DNA from: Pseudomonas frederiksbergensis
GTDB taxonomy: Bacteria; Pseudomonadota; Gammaproteobacteria; Pseudomonadales; Pseudomonadaceae
Assembly: GCF_003732705.1 (NCBI RefSeq)
Contig: NZ_MOBR01000004.1
Location: 186,001-250,000 of the forward strand
Direction of reading: 5' to 3'
DNA length: 64,000 nucleotides
Made by a program: the position numbers and the translations under genes. A model generated the notes under the pieces. The model was not told where the DNA came from, did no database searches, and saw only the letters and a program-made list of their open reading frames with translations. Below are positions 47,535 to 56,964 of the stretch, in pieces; the stretch's first letter is position 1; every line of letters starts with the position of its first letter.

Positions 47535-49433
47535 ATGCCCACGACGTTTCATGAGATTCCCCGCAAGCGCCCGACCACGCCCCTGCTCGACCGTGCCAAC
47601 ACGCCGGACGGCCTGCGCCGGTTAGGCGAAGCCGAGCTGGAAACCCTGGCCGATGAATTGCGCCTGGAATTGCTCTACACGGTCGGTCAGACCGGCGGGC
47701 ATTTCGGTGCCGGCCTGGGCGTCATCGAGCTGACCATCGCGTTGCATTACGTGTTCGACACCCCGGACGACCGGTTGGTGTGGGACGTGGGTCATCAGGC
47801 CTATCCGCACAAAATCCTCACCGGCCGACGCGAGCGCATGGGCACTTTGCGCCAGAAGGACGGCGTTGCAGCCTTCCCGCGTCGTTCCGAGAGCGAGTAC
47901 GACACCTTTGGCGTCGGCCACTCCAGCACCTCGATCAGCGCAGCGCTGGGCATGGCCATTGCCGCCCGCCTGCAGAACAGTGATCGCAAGGCAATTGCGG
48001 TGATCGGCGACGGCGCACTGACTGCCGGCATGGCCTTCGAGGCACTGAACCACGCGCCGGAAGTGAACGCCAACATGTTGGTGATCCTGAACGACAACGA
48101 CATGTCGATCTCGCGCAACGTTGGCGGGCTGTCGAATTACCTGGCGAAAATCCTCTCCAGCCGCACTTACGCGAGCATGCGCGAAGGCAGCAAAAAGGTC
48201 CTGTCGCGCCTGCCCGGCGCCTGGGAAATCGCCCGGCGTACCGAAGAATACGCCAAGGGTATGCTGGTCCCGGGCACGCTGTTCGAAGAGTTGGGCTGGA
48301 ACTACATCGGCCCAATCGACGGCCACGACCTGCCGACCCTGATCGCCACCCTGCGCAACATGCGCGATCTCAAAGGCCCGCAATTCCTCCACGTGGTCAC
48401 CAAGAAAGGCAAAGGCTTCGCCCCGGCGGAAGTCGACCCGATCGGTTACCACGCCATCACCAAACTCGAACCGGTGGATGCGCCGGCCGCTGCGCCGAAG
48501 AAATCCGGCGGGCCGAAGTACTCCGGCGTGTTCGGTGAATGGCTGTGCGACATGGCCGCGATCGATCCGCGTCTGGTCGGGATCACCCCGGCGATGAAGG
48601 AAGGCTCCGATCTGGTGGCCTTCAGCGAGCGTTTCCCGCTGCGCTACTTCGACGTGGCGATTGCCGAGCAGCACGCCGTCACGTTCGCCGCCGGCATGGC
48701 CTGCGAAGGCGCGAAACCGGTGGTGGCGATCTATTCGACCTTCCTGCAACGCGGTTACGACCAACTGATCCACGACGTCGCGGTGCAAAACCTCGACGTG
48801 CTGTTCGCCATCGACCGCGCAGGTTTAGTGGGCGAAGACGGCCCGACCCACGCGGGCAGCTTCGACCTGTCGTTCCTGCGCTGCATCCCCGGCATGCTTG
48901 TGATGACCCCGAGCGACGAAAACGAACTGCGCAAAATGCTCACCACCGGCCACCTGTACAACGGCCCGGCGGCGGTGCGTTATCCGCGCGGCAATGGCCC
49001 GAACGCAACCATCGAGAAAGACCTGCAACCGATCGAAATCGGCAAGGGCGTGGTTCGCCGCCAGGGCAGCAAAGTCGCCCTGCTGGTGTTCGGCGTGCAA
49101 CTGGCCGAGGCGCTGAAAGTCGCCGAGACGCTGGATGCGACCGTGGTTGATATGCGCTTCGTCAAACCTTTGGACGAAGCACTGGTTCGTGAAATTGCCG
49201 CCGGCCATGAATTGCTGGTGACCATCGAAGAGAACGCGATCATGGGCGGCGCCGGTGGCGCGGTCAGCGAGTTCCTGGCGCGGGAAAACATCCTCAAGTC
49301 GATGCTGCACCTGGGCTTGCCGGACAGCTATGTCGAACACGCCAAGCCCGCGCAGATGCTGGCGGAGTGTGGGCTGGACGAGGCCGGGATTGAAGCGTCG
49401 GTGCGTGAGCGCCTGCAACTGCTTGCCAAGTAA
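47535..49433 (+). CDS. dxs: 1-deoxy-D-xylulose-5-phosphate synthase
   Basis: Dxs is the thiamine-diphosphate enzyme that starts the MEP isoprenoid pathway. It has 632 residues. The TPP motif '[18 protein letters not shown]…NDNDMS' is visible, as are '[19 protein letters not shown]' and the transketolase C-terminal '[20 protein letters not shown]'. It shares the isoprenoid block with ispA. Confidence 0.97.
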   Translation: MPTTFHEIPRKRPTTPLLDRANTPDGLRRLGEAELETLADELRLELLYTVGQTGGHFGAGLGVIELTIALHYVFDTPDDRLVWDVGHQAYPHKILTGRRERMGTLRQKDGVAAFPRRSESEYDTFGVGHSSTSISAALGMAIAARLQNSDRKAIAVIGDGALTAGMAFEALNHAPEVNANMLVILNDNDMSISRNVGGLSNYLAKILSSRTYASMREGSKKVLSRLPGAWEIARRTEEYAKGMLVPGTLFEELGWNYIGPIDGHDLPTLIATLRNMRDLKGPQFLHVVTKKGKGFAPAEVDPIGYHAITKLEPVDAPAAAPKKSGGPKYSGVFGEWLCDMAAIDPRLVGITPAMKEGSDLVAFSERFPLRYFDVAIAEQHAVTFAAGMACEGAKPVVAIYSTFLQRGYDQLIHDVAVQNLDVLFAIDRAGLVGEDGPTHAGSFDLSFLRCIPGMLVMTPSDENELRKMLTTGHLYNGPAAVRYPRGNGPNATIEKDLQPIEIGKGVVRRQGSKVALLVFGVQLAEALKVAETLDATVVDMRFVKPLDEALVREIAAGHELLVTIEENAIMGGAGGAVSEFLARENILKSMLHLGLPDSYVEHAKPAQMLAECGLDEAGIEASVRERLQLLAK

Positions 49434-49443
49434 TTCCCTATCC

Positions 49444-49537
49444 CTGTAGGAGCGAGGCTTGCCCGCGAAGAGGCCATAACATTCAACATCATTGTTGCCT
49501 GTTAAGACGCTTTCGCGGGCAAGCCTCGCTCCTACAG
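49444..49537. repeat. REPIN upstream of btuB
   Basis: CTGTAGGAGCGAGGCTTGCC and inverted GGCAAGCCTCGCTCCTACAG enclose about 50 bp. It fills most of the 139 bp between dxs and btuB. Confidence 0.9.
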
Positions 49538-49572
49538 GGACCGCGCTTTTTTTCGATTTTTACGAATACATC

Positions 49573-51456
49573 ATGAATCTCTCCCACCTCGCCCTGACGC
49601 TGACCTTGCTGCCAGCCGGCCACCTCCTGGCCGACACTTTCGAACGCGATCAAGCCCTCAAACTCCCCGACGTGTTGATCAGCGCCAACCGCCAGGTCGA
49701 AGCGCGCAACGACAGCAGCGCCGCCAACACCGTGTTCACCCGCGACGACATCGACCGCCTGCAACCGAGCAGCGTCACCGACCTTCTGCGCCGTGTGCCG
49801 GGCGTGCAAGTCGGGCAAACCGGCGGGCGCGGCAGTTTGCCGGGGATTTACATTCGCGGCACCAAATCGGCCCAGAGCCTGGTGCTGGTGGACGGCCAGC
49901 GTATCGGCAGCACCACGTCCGGCGACAGCAACCTGCAGCACCTGAACATCGAACAGGTCGAGCGCGTGGAAGTGCTGCGTGGCTCCCGGTCGGTGATTTA
50001 TGGCAGCGATGCGATTGGCGGGGTGATCCAGATTTTTACTCGACGTGGCAGCGAACAAGGCCTGCAACCACGGCTGCATGTGGGGTTTGGCAGCAACCAG
50101 ACGTGGGAACGTAGCCTTGGGCTGTCCGGTGGTGATGAGAAAACCCGCTTCAACCTGGGCGCCAGTCTTGATGAAACGGCCGGTATCAATCGCACCCACG
50201 AGTCGTATCCCAGCGATGGCGATCACGATGAGTACCGCAATAAATCGGTGAGTTTGAGCCTGAGCCATGCCCTCACCGATGACATCGAAATCGGTGCGAA
50301 CGTGTTGGATAACCGTGGCAAAAGCGAGTTCGACAACCCGTTCGGCCGCTTCGACATGAACACCTTCGAATCCTTCCAGCAGCAGCCATACAGCGATTTT
50401 GACGTCAGCAGCGTCAGCAGTTACATCGACGCGCGCATCAACGATGCCTGGAAAACCCGCCTTGAATTCGGCCACAGCGAAAACCGCGAGAAGACCCTCG
50501 ACAAGCTCAGCGACGAGCGCACGCTGTTCAACACCTACCGCGATTCGGTGAATTGGCAAAACGACCTGACCCTTGATGATCGCAACAGCCTGATCCTCGG
50601 CGGCGACTGGTACGAAGACCGGATCAACAGCAGCACGCCGTTCGACGAGGACAGCCGCTGGAACCGCGCCGCGTTTATCCAGCATCGCTATCAGACAGAC
50701 AGTTTCTCCACGGAACTGGGCCTGCGCCGCGACCAGAACCAACAGTTCGGCGGCCAAAATAGCTGGAGCGGCACCTTCACCCTGCCGCTGAACCCGGACA
50801 ACGACGTATTGCTGACCTACAGCGAAGGCTTCCGCGCGCCGACTTTCAACGACTTGTATTACCCGAATTACAGCAACCCGGACCTCAAGCCTGAAACTTC
50901 GAAAAGCTATGAGCTGCAATGGCGCAGCCAGCTAACCGATACCAGCCGACTTGAAGCGTCGCTGTACCGCACGGACCTGCAAGACGCGATCATCGTCGGC
51001 AGTAACAACCTTCCGCAAAACGTCGCCTCAGCGCGCATCAACGGTTTCGAAGCCGCGCTGAAACAGGAACTGTTCGGCTGGCAGAGCAACCTCGGCGTGG
51101 CGATCATCGATCCACGGGACCGCGACAACGGTCACACCCTGGCCCGGCGTGCGCGGCGCACATTGAGTCTGGATCTGGATCGACAGTTTGATCGGCTGGG
51201 GCTGGGTGCCAGTTGGCAAGCGGTCAGCAGCAGCTATGACGATGAGAAGAATCTACAGCCGCTGGGTGGTTATGCCTTGCTTGGGCTGCGCAGCAGTTGG
51301 GCGTTGAATCGGGAAGTGAAGCTGGAGTTGAAGGTCGATAACCTGCTGGACAAGGGCTATAGCCGGGCGTTGTACAGTTATGACGGTGGTCAGTATGGGT
51401 ATCGCGAGGAAGGACGGGCGTGGATGTTTGGGGTGACCTGGACCCCGGAGTTCTGA
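49573..51456 (+). CDS. btuB: TonB-dependent vitamin B12 receptor BtuB
   Basis: This outer-membrane receptor (627 residues) has a signal peptide (MNLSHLALTLTLLPAGHLLA), a TonB box-like segment ('LPDVLISANRQVEARND'), a plug domain with 'LRRVPGVQVGQTGGRGSLPG' and a 22-strand barrel ending in 'RAWMFGVTWTPEF' with terminal Phe. 'SRSVIYGSDAIGGVIQIFTRR' is typical of BtuB. Its product would feed cobalamin to ethanolamine ammonia-lyase. No cobalamin riboswitch fits in the short upstream gap. Confidence 0.92.
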   Translation: MNLSHLALTLTLLPAGHLLADTFERDQALKLPDVLISANRQVEARNDSSAANTVFTRDDIDRLQPSSVTDLLRRVPGVQVGQTGGRGSLPGIYIRGTKSAQSLVLVDGQRIGSTTSGDSNLQHLNIEQVERVEVLRGSRSVIYGSDAIGGVIQIFTRRGSEQGLQPRLHVGFGSNQTWERSLGLSGGDEKTRFNLGASLDETAGINRTHESYPSDGDHDEYRNKSVSLSLSHALTDDIEIGANVLDNRGKSEFDNPFGRFDMNTFESFQQQPYSDFDVSSVSSYIDARINDAWKTRLEFGHSENREKTLDKLSDERTLFNTYRDSVNWQNDLTLDDRNSLILGGDWYEDRINSSTPFDEDSRWNRAAFIQHRYQTDSFSTELGLRRDQNQQFGGQNSWSGTFTLPLNPDNDVLLTYSEGFRAPTFNDLYYPNYSNPDLKPETSKSYELQWRSQLTDTSRLEASLYRTDLQDAIIVGSNNLPQNVASARINGFEAALKQELFGWQSNLGVAIIDPRDRDNGHTLARRARRTLSLDLDRQFDRLGLGASWQAVSSSYDDEKNLQPLGGYALLGLRSSWALNREVKLELKVDNLLDKGYSRALYSYDGGQYGYREEGRAWMFGVTWTPEF

Positions 51457-51485
51457 TCCCAGATTAACGGCGCCTGGGCCGGCCT

Positions 51486-51554
51486 CTTCGCGGGCAAGCC
51501 TCGCTCCTACAGGGGCGCCACCGATCCCTGTAGGAGCGAGGCTTGCCCGCGAAG
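51486..51554. repeat. REPIN between btuB and btuF
   Basis: CTTCGCGGGCAAGCCTCGCT…CCTACAGG and the inverted CCTGTAGGAGCGAGGCTTGC…CGCGAAG enclose about 15 bp; it separates convergent genes. Confidence 0.9.
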
Positions 51555-51568
51555 GCCGCACCTCGGTC

Positions 51569-52369
51569 TCAGCGGTCCGGCGCAATCACTCGGCACAGTT
51601 TGGCCGTCGCCTCGATCATCTGCCCACTCGGCCGTTCCAAGCCCTTATCCGTCACCAACAACAATTGCCCGCGAGCCACTGCCGTCACTTGCGGCCAGGC
51701 CTTCCAGGCATCCAGCTGCGCCTGATCACCGGCGAGAATCACCTCGGGATTGCGCTGTAAAACTGCCTCGACACTGACTTGGGGTGCGGGCAAGGTGAGG
51801 TCGGCAAACACATTGCGCGCGCCACACACTTCCAACGCATCGCTGATGATCTGCCCACCGCCCACGGTATACAGCGGTCGATCCCAGACTTGATAGAACA
51901 CCTGTAACGGCTGATCCCGGTGATAGCGCTGGCGCAGGCTGCCCAGTTTCTGCCGCAGGTCAGCCGCCAACGTGACGCCCCGCTCCGGCCGGCCGAGTTG
52001 CGTGGCGATGGCTTCTATCTGCGCAGTGAGCTGTTCGAGGTTGTGGGGTTCAGCGACGTAGGTGGGAATATTCAGGCGTTTTAGCTGTTCACGCTGGGCC
52101 GAGCCGACGCTGCCGGGCCAGAGCAACAACAGATTGGGTTTGAGACTAAGCAATCGTTCCATGTCCAACTGGCCATAGCGGCCAACGGACGGAAGATTCC
52201 TCAGTTCGGCCGGACGCTCACCGGCATCCAGCACTCCGACCAATAAATCGGCGGAGCCCAGTTCAACAACGATTTCAGTAAGGGACGGCGCGAGGCTGAC
52301 CACCCGCTCGACCGCAACCGCCGAGCCGCTGACGGCCAACAGCAAAACCGCCAGCCAGATGCGAAGCAT
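51569..52369 (-). CDS. btuF: cobalamin-binding periplasmic protein (BtuF-like)
   Basis: This class III solute-binding protein (266 residues) has a signal peptide ([19 protein letters not shown]). 'ERVVSLAPSLTEIVVELGSADLLVGV' (in part), 'PSVGRYGQLDMERLLSLKPNLLLLW' (in part) and 'QVWDRPLYTVGGGQIISDALEVCG' fit BtuF/HmuT-like proteins. The ATG overlaps the stop of the small membrane protein gene upstream (TGATG). BtuB is encoded convergently nearby, but no BtuC/BtuD genes are seen here. Confidence 0.87.
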   Translation of the reverse strand: MLRIWLAVLLLAVSGSAVAVERVVSLAPSLTEIVVELGSADLLVGVLDAGERPAELRNLPSVGRYGQLDMERLLSLKPNLLLLWPGSVGSAQREQLKRLNIPTYVAEPHNLEQLTAQIEAIATQLGRPERGVTLAADLRQKLGSLRQRYHRDQPLQVFYQVWDRPLYTVGGGQIISDALEVCGARNVFADLTLPAPQVSVEAVLQRNPEVILAGDQAQLDAWKAWPQVTAVARGQLLLVTDKGLERPSGQMIEATAKLCRVIAPDR

Positions 52370-52788
52370 CAGCCGAGTTGACGCGGGATACGGTAGAGGT
52401 AGAACAGCACCGCAGTCGATAGCGCCAGCAGCATCAGCGGCACGGCTTCGAGGCCGACGAACACGGCCAGCGCACCGATCCACGCCGGTAGACCAGCAAC
52501 AAGAAACGCCGTGCGGCGCTTGGCGGCCAGGGCAATCCAGGCGGCGGGTTCGTCAGGGGTATCGAGGGCTTTCTGGGTGGCAATCAGCGCGTGTTTGTAG
52601 CCGTTGAAAAACTTCAGGCTGACAAACATCGAGGCCACACCGGCGATGAACAGCGGCATCGCCAGCACTGGCAAGATCGCCTCGCCCCGGCCAAACACGC
52701 CGTTGATCACGAACAGCGGCACTAACGCCAGCGCCAGGTACTGCCACCAGTTGAAGGCCAGTCGGCGCCGCACCTGACCGCGAGTCAC
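52369..52788 (-). CDS. small integral membrane protein, unknown function
   Basis: This 139-residue protein has four likely membrane helices ('[17 protein letters not shown]', '[20 protein letters not shown]', '[18 protein letters not shown]', '[18 protein letters not shown]'). The GTG at 52788 overlaps the ribA stop (GTGA), and its stop overlaps the btuF start, so it is translationally coupled on both sides. No family recognised; the coupling with btuF suggests, but does not show, a role with cobalamin binding. Confidence 0.8.
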   Translation of the reverse strand: MTRGQVRRRLAFNWWQYLALALVPLFVINGVFGRGEAILPVLAMPLFIAGVASMFVSLKFFNGYKHALIATQKALDTPDEPAAWIALAAKRRTAFLVAGLPAWIGALAVFVGLEAVPLMLLALSTAVLFYLYRIPRQLG

Positions 52789-53402
52789 GCCCGGTCTGCC
52801 TCGCCCTGATGCTCGTTGCCCATCATGTGGTCGAGCTTGCTGGCCTTGGTCGCCAGGTAGAGTTTGTTGTGCGGGTTGTGGCCGGTGTGCAGCGGCACGC
52901 GCTCGGCGACCACGATGCCCATGTCGGTCAAGGCTTTGACCTTGCGTGGGTTGTTGGTCATCAGTCGCAGGGATTTCACGCCCAGGTGCTGCAGCATCGG
53001 CAGGCACATGGCGTAGTCACGCTGGTCGGCAGCAAAGCCCAGACGCTCGTTGGCTTCAACGGTATCGGCACCGCCATCCTGCAACTCGTAGGCGCGGATT
53101 TTGTTCAGCAGGCCTATGCCACGGCCTTCCTGACGCAGGTAAAGCAACACGCCACGGCCTTCACGGGCGATGGCTTGCAATGCCGCTTCAAGTTGCGAAC
53201 CACAGTCGCAGCGCTGGCTGAACAAGGCGTCGCCAGTCAGGCATTCGGAGTGCAAACGGCCGAGAACCGGGGCGCCATCGGCGAAGTCGCCCAGGCTGAG
53301 CACCACATGCTCACGCCCGTTCTCTTCATCGAGAAAGCCGTGCATGGTGAATTGCGCAAAAGGCGTTGGCAGCTTCGAAGCGGCGACAAAAACGACAGGC
53401 AC
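52785..53402 (-). CDS. ribA: GTP cyclohydrolase II
   Basis: RibA opens GTP in the first step of riboflavin synthesis. It has 205 residues from the GTG at 53402, which has AGGAG 7 nt upstream. The zinc site is intact: '[20 protein letters not shown]', with three Cys. '[21 protein letters not shown]' and '[14 protein letters not shown]' complete the fold. This is the functional RibA of the window; the RibBA protein at 56965 lacks these cysteines. Confidence 0.95.
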   Translation of the reverse strand: MPVVFVAASKLPTPFAQFTMHGFLDEENGREHVVLSLGDFADGAPVLGRLHSECLTGDALFSQRCDCGSQLEAALQAIAREGRGVLLYLRQEGRGIGLLNKIRAYELQDGGADTVEANERLGFAADQRDYAMCLPMLQHLGVKSLRLMTNNPRKVKALTDMGIVVAERVPLHTGHNPHNKLYLATKASKLDHMMGNEHQGEADRA

Positions 53403-53537
53403 CGGTGTGCTCCTGATCAATAAGTACTGGAGTTTCGCAGAGGCCGCATTGTAACAGCAGCTTTCTTCAGACGCTTAGGCTGAATTATGGGGCATAACGA
53501 TCAAAAAGTTTGATCACTGCGTCAACAACGGCATTCT

Positions 53538-53630
53538 CCTGTGGGAGCGAGCCTGCTCGCGAAAGCGTCGGCACATTCAACATCTGTGTGACTGAGCCAC
53601 CGCATTCGCGAGCAGGCTCGCTCCCACAGG
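53538..53630. repeat. REPIN (GTGGGAGCGAGCCTGCTCGCG type)
   Basis: CCTGTGGGAGCGAGCCTGCT and its inverted partner enclose about 40 bp, between ribA and the solute-binding protein gene. Confidence 0.9.
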
Positions 53631-53658
53631 GGATTTTTATCTGCCAATGGATTCGTGT

Positions 53659-54393
53659 TCAGTCTGTACTAAACGGATACGGCTGCTTCCACTTGGCAAA
53701 GATCGGCTTCAACTGGCCGCTTTTCACCAGAGACTCCATGCGCTGGTCGAACAACGCCATCAACGCACGCCCCTTGGGGTTATCGGCAAAGCACAGGAAC
53801 AGCGGCAACTCGGCGATATGGGTTCGGCGAAATTGCGACGGATCCTTGGCTCGAGCGACCAAGTAATTGATTTCGGTCAGGGCATCGATGTAATAGTCGG
53901 CGCGGTTGTGGGTCAGCATCGACAGGATTCCGGTGCGCCGCACCACTTCGTTATAACGCTGCACGTTGGGCAGGTAATCCTGATACTTGTAGCCGCGCAC
54001 CCAGGCCAGTCGATAGTTGCCGAGGGTGTCCGGGGTTGGTGGCGGGTTGCTCGCCAAGCCCAGGGCATAGATGTGATCGGTGTCGAAGTTCCAGTGCGGA
54101 TAGAGCACGTCACTGGTTTCATTGCGATAGGCGCCGACGCAGGCGTCCACTTCGCCGCGCTGGGCCAGGCCAACGGCGCGGGTGTAGGGTTCGGTGCGGA
54201 TATCCAGTTTGACCCCGGCGGGCTCGAAGATGGCGCGCAACACGTCCCAGCCCAGGCCATGACCGTCAGCGGCGGTGTAGTCTTCCCAGTCTTCGCTGGC
54301 CAGATGAATCACGGACGGCGTCGGCGCGGCATCCCCCGCCTGGGCGAGGGAGCAAAACAGTGCAAAAACCACCATCAACCAGCGTCGAGCCAT
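53659..54393 (-). CDS. periplasmic amino-acid-type solute-binding protein (SBP_bac_3)
   Basis: This 244-residue protein has a signal peptide (MARRWLMVVFALFCSLAQA) and an SBP family 3 fold: 'DWEDYTAADGHGLGWDVLRA', 'GVKLDIRTEPYTRAVGLAQRGEVDACVG' (in part). It has no permease or ATPase next to it, so it may be a sensor-type or orphan binding protein. It lies 22 bp downstream of pgpA and could be read through from that operon. Confidence 0.87.
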   Translation of the reverse strand: MARRWLMVVFALFCSLAQAGDAAPTPSVIHLASEDWEDYTAADGHGLGWDVLRAIFEPAGVKLDIRTEPYTRAVGLAQRGEVDACVGAYRNETSDVLYPHWNFDTDHIYALGLASNPPPTPDTLGNYRLAWVRGYKYQDYLPNVQRYNEVVRRTGILSMLTHNRADYYIDALTEINYLVARAKDPSQFRRTHIAELPLFLCFADNPKGRALMALFDQRMESLVKSGQLKPIFAKWKQPYPFSTD

Positions 54394-54415
54394 CCCTAGT
54401 CCCCTGCTTCACCAC

Positions 54416-54919
54416 TCAGGCGAAAAACCACACCAGGCCCTGCATTCCCAGCCACGCAAAGACCCCGGCCAACACGTCGTCGAGCATGATCCCGACGCCG
54501 CCATGCACATGGCGGTCGATCCAGCGAATCGGCCACGGCTTGAGGATGTCGAAGAAGCGGAACATCAGGAATCCCGCCAGCAACCAATACCAACCTTCCG
54601 GTACCAGCCACAGGGTGATCCACATCCCGACCATCTCGTCCCAGACGATGCCTTCGTGGTCGTGTACCCGCAAATCGTCGGCCACTTTGCCGCACAGCCA
54701 GAAGCCGAACAGCATGGTGATGCCGAGCATCAGCCAGTAACCCCAGTCCGGCAACATCTGCCACAACGGGATAAAGGGTAGCGCAACTAATGAACCCCAG
54801 GTGCCGGGAGCCTTTGGCAAGGTGCCCGAGCCGAAGCCGAACGCCAGGAAATGCCACGGATTGCGCCAGACTGAAGGCGGTACGAATTCCGCCGGGACCT
54901 GTTTGGGATGATCTGTCAC
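54416..54919 (-). CDS. pgpA: phosphatidylglycerophosphatase A
   Basis: PgpA dephosphorylates phosphatidylglycerol phosphate at the inner membrane. It has 167 residues. 'FGFGSGTLPKAPGTWGSLVAL' and 'VWDEMVGMWITLWLVP' with 'FRFFDILKPWPIRWIDRHVHGG' (in parts) are diagnostic. The start overlaps thiL by 4 nt. Confidence 0.96.
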   Translation of the reverse strand: MTDHPKQVPAEFVPPSVWRNPWHFLAFGFGSGTLPKAPGTWGSLVALPFIPLWQMLPDWGYWLMLGITMLFGFWLCGKVADDLRVHDHEGIVWDEMVGMWITLWLVPEGWYWLLAGFLMFRFFDILKPWPIRWIDRHVHGGVGIMLDDVLAGVFAWLGMQGLVWFFA

Positions 54920-55881
54920 GGTGTCTCCCGAAAATGTTGATAGCCCCGGGTTTGCGGGGTGATGTCGTGTCCATCGGCGTCCAGCAGTACAACGCCCTGC
55001 CCGCTCACGACCCGGCCGACTACATGGATCGGCCAGCCGTCCGCCAGCAGTTTGGGCAATTCGACGGGCGGCAAGGTGAACGCCAGCACGTAGTCATCGC
55101 CACCGCTCAGGGCGGCGTCTTCGGCGCCTGTCTGACCGAGGAAGGTCACCAGCGCTTGCGATACCGGCAGCTTACTCCGCTCAACCTGAATGCCGACCTT
55201 CGACGCGAGCGCTATGTGCCCGCAATCAGCAAGTAGCCCATCAGAGATATCGAGTGCCGCACTGGCTTTGCCGCGCAATGCCTGACCGAGGGCCAGCTGC
55301 GGTTGCGGCGACCAGTAATGGCGCAGCAGCGGATCGGCGATGGCCTCGTCCGCGGTCCGTTGGCCTAGCACCAGCGGCAAGGCACCAGCCGCATTGCCCA
55401 GCTCACCGCCGACGCACAGCCAGTCACCCGGCTGCGCACCGCTGCGAGTCAACGCCTGACCGGCCGGCACACGGCCAAACACGGTCATGGTCAAACTCAG
55501 CGGCCCACGGGTGGTGTCGCCGCCGACCAGCGCCACCCCACAGCTTTGGGCCATCACATTCAAACCACGGGCGTAGGCATCCAGCCAATCGGCGGTCACC
55601 GTCGGCAAGGTCAGGGCAAGGGTAAAGGCAACGGGAGTGGCGCCCATGGCGGCCAGGTCGCTGACCGCTACAGCCAGCGAGCGCTGACCGAGCAAAAACG
55701 GGTCGCAGGGATCTGCGAAATGCACACCGGCAACGAGGGTGTCGGTGGAAATCGCCAGCTGCTCCCCAAGGGGCACAGCCAGCAAGGCGCAGTCATCGCC
55801 GATCCCAAGGGCAACGCCCTCGCCGCCCTGCGCACAAGGCGCGGCGGCGAAGAAATTGCGGATCAGCTCAAACTCACCCAT
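54916..55881 (-). CDS. thiL: thiamine-monophosphate kinase
   Basis: ThiL makes thiamine diphosphate, the cofactor used by Dxs encoded nearby. It has 321 residues. 'GIGDDCALLAVPLGEQLAIS', 'HFADPCDPFLLGQRSLAVAV', 'LVGGDTTRGPLSLTMTVFG' and 'AALDISDGLLADCGHIA' are conserved metal and ATP site segments. It follows nusB by 18 bp. Confidence 0.96.
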   Translation of the reverse strand: MGEFELIRNFFAAAPCAQGGEGVALGIGDDCALLAVPLGEQLAISTDTLVAGVHFADPCDPFLLGQRSLAVAVSDLAAMGATPVAFTLALTLPTVTADWLDAYARGLNVMAQSCGVALVGGDTTRGPLSLTMTVFGRVPAGQALTRSGAQPGDWLCVGGELGNAAGALPLVLGQRTADEAIADPLLRHYWSPQPQLALGQALRGKASAALDISDGLLADCGHIALASKVGIQVERSKLPVSQALVTFLGQTGAEDAALSGGDDYVLAFTLPPVELPKLLADGWPIHVVGRVVSGQGVVLLDADGHDITPQTRGYQHFRETP

Positions 55882-55899
55882 AGCGATTACAAGCGCCGA

Positions 55900-56400
55900 T
55901 TAGCGCTTGAACGCCTTCACTTCAGCTTCACGCAGACGCGGGGCCAGCTTGTCGAGTACACCGTTGACGAACTTGTGGCCGTCGGTGGAACCGAAGACTT
56001 TCGCCAGCTCGATACCTTCGTTGATCACAACGCGGTACGGCACGTCGACGCGCTTGAGCAGCTCCCAGGTGGACAGGCGCAGAACCGCCAGTTCAACCGG
56101 GTCGAGCTCTTCGATGGTGATGTCCAGGCACGGCGACAGTGCAGCGTCGATCTCAGGCTTGTGGGCCGGAACGCCGTGCAGGATGTCGTGGAAGTAGGCG
56201 GCATCGACATCGCTGAAATCGTTATCGACCCGGAACTGCGCTTCGATCTCGTTCAGCGACTGCTTGGCCATGTGCCATTGGTATAGCGCTTGAGTCGCGA
56301 GCTGACGGGCTTCGCGACGCTTGACGCTTTTCGATGGCTTGCCGGCATCCGCAGGCTTTGGATCGCGCGGGTTGAACTGATCGCTGTCGTCGCTAATCAC
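55900..56400 (-). CDS. nusB: transcription antitermination factor NusB
   Basis: NusB binds boxA with NusE in rRNA antitermination. It has 166 residues with the core '[20 protein letters not shown]'-like segment ('[16 protein letters not shown]'), '[20 protein letters not shown]' and '[14 protein letters not shown]'. Its start overlaps the ribH stop (ATGA). Confidence 0.96.
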   Translation of the reverse strand: MISDDSDQFNPRDPKPADAGKPSKSVKRREARQLATQALYQWHMAKQSLNEIEAQFRVDNDFSDVDAAYFHDILHGVPAHKPEIDAALSPCLDITIEELDPVELAVLRLSTWELLKRVDVPYRVVINEGIELAKVFGSTDGHKFVNGVLDKLAPRLREAEVKAFKR

Positions 56401-56873
56401 TTGGCCTCCAACTGTGCCAGCAGGCTGACCATTTCCAGAGCGGACAGGGCAGCTTCAGCACCTTTGTTGCCGGCCTTGGTGCCGGAACGTTCGATGGCTT
56501 GCTCGATGGAATCAACGGTCAGGACGCCGAAAGCGACCGGCACGCCGAACTCCATGGACACCTGGGCCAGGCCCTTGGTGCATTCGCCAGCCACGTATTC
56601 GAAGTGCGGAGTACCGCCACGAATGACCGCGCCCAGAGCGATGATTGCCGCGTATTCGCCTTTCTGGGCGACTTTCTGCGCAACCAGCGGGATTTCGAAG
56701 GCGCCAGGGGCACGGATGATGGTGATGTCGCTTTCGCTCACGCCATGGCGAACCAGGGCATCAACTGCACCGCTAACCAGGCTTTCAACGACGAAGCTGT
56801 TGAAACGGCCTACTACCAAAGCGTAGCGGCCTTTAGGGGCGATGAAGGTACCTTCGATGGTCTTCAGGGTCAT
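56397..56873 (-). CDS. ribH: 6,7-dimethyl-8-ribityllumazine synthase
   Basis: Lumazine synthase catalyses the penultimate riboflavin step. It has 158 residues. '[20 protein letters not shown]', '[20 protein letters not shown]', '[20 protein letters not shown]' and '[18 protein letters not shown]' match the family. It lies 91 bp after ribBA and is coupled to nusB. Confidence 0.96.
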   Translation of the reverse strand: MTLKTIEGTFIAPKGRYALVVGRFNSFVVESLVSGAVDALVRHGVSESDITIIRAPGAFEIPLVAQKVAQKGEYAAIIALGAVIRGGTPHFEYVAGECTKGLAQVSMEFGVPVAFGVLTVDSIEQAIERSGTKAGNKGAEAALSALEMVSLLAQLEAK

Positions 56874-56964
56874 TCGTTAGATCTCTTAAAGAGCCGGGAC
56901 GCGTTTTCTACGCGTCCCTCAGTGATGTGTTAACCGCGAATCAAGGCCCGGAAACAACCGGTCA

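Noticed and set aside
56874..56964. FMN riboswitch near the rib genes
   Set aside because: The gaps between rib genes are under 100 bp and I could not find the conserved FMN riboswitch segments.
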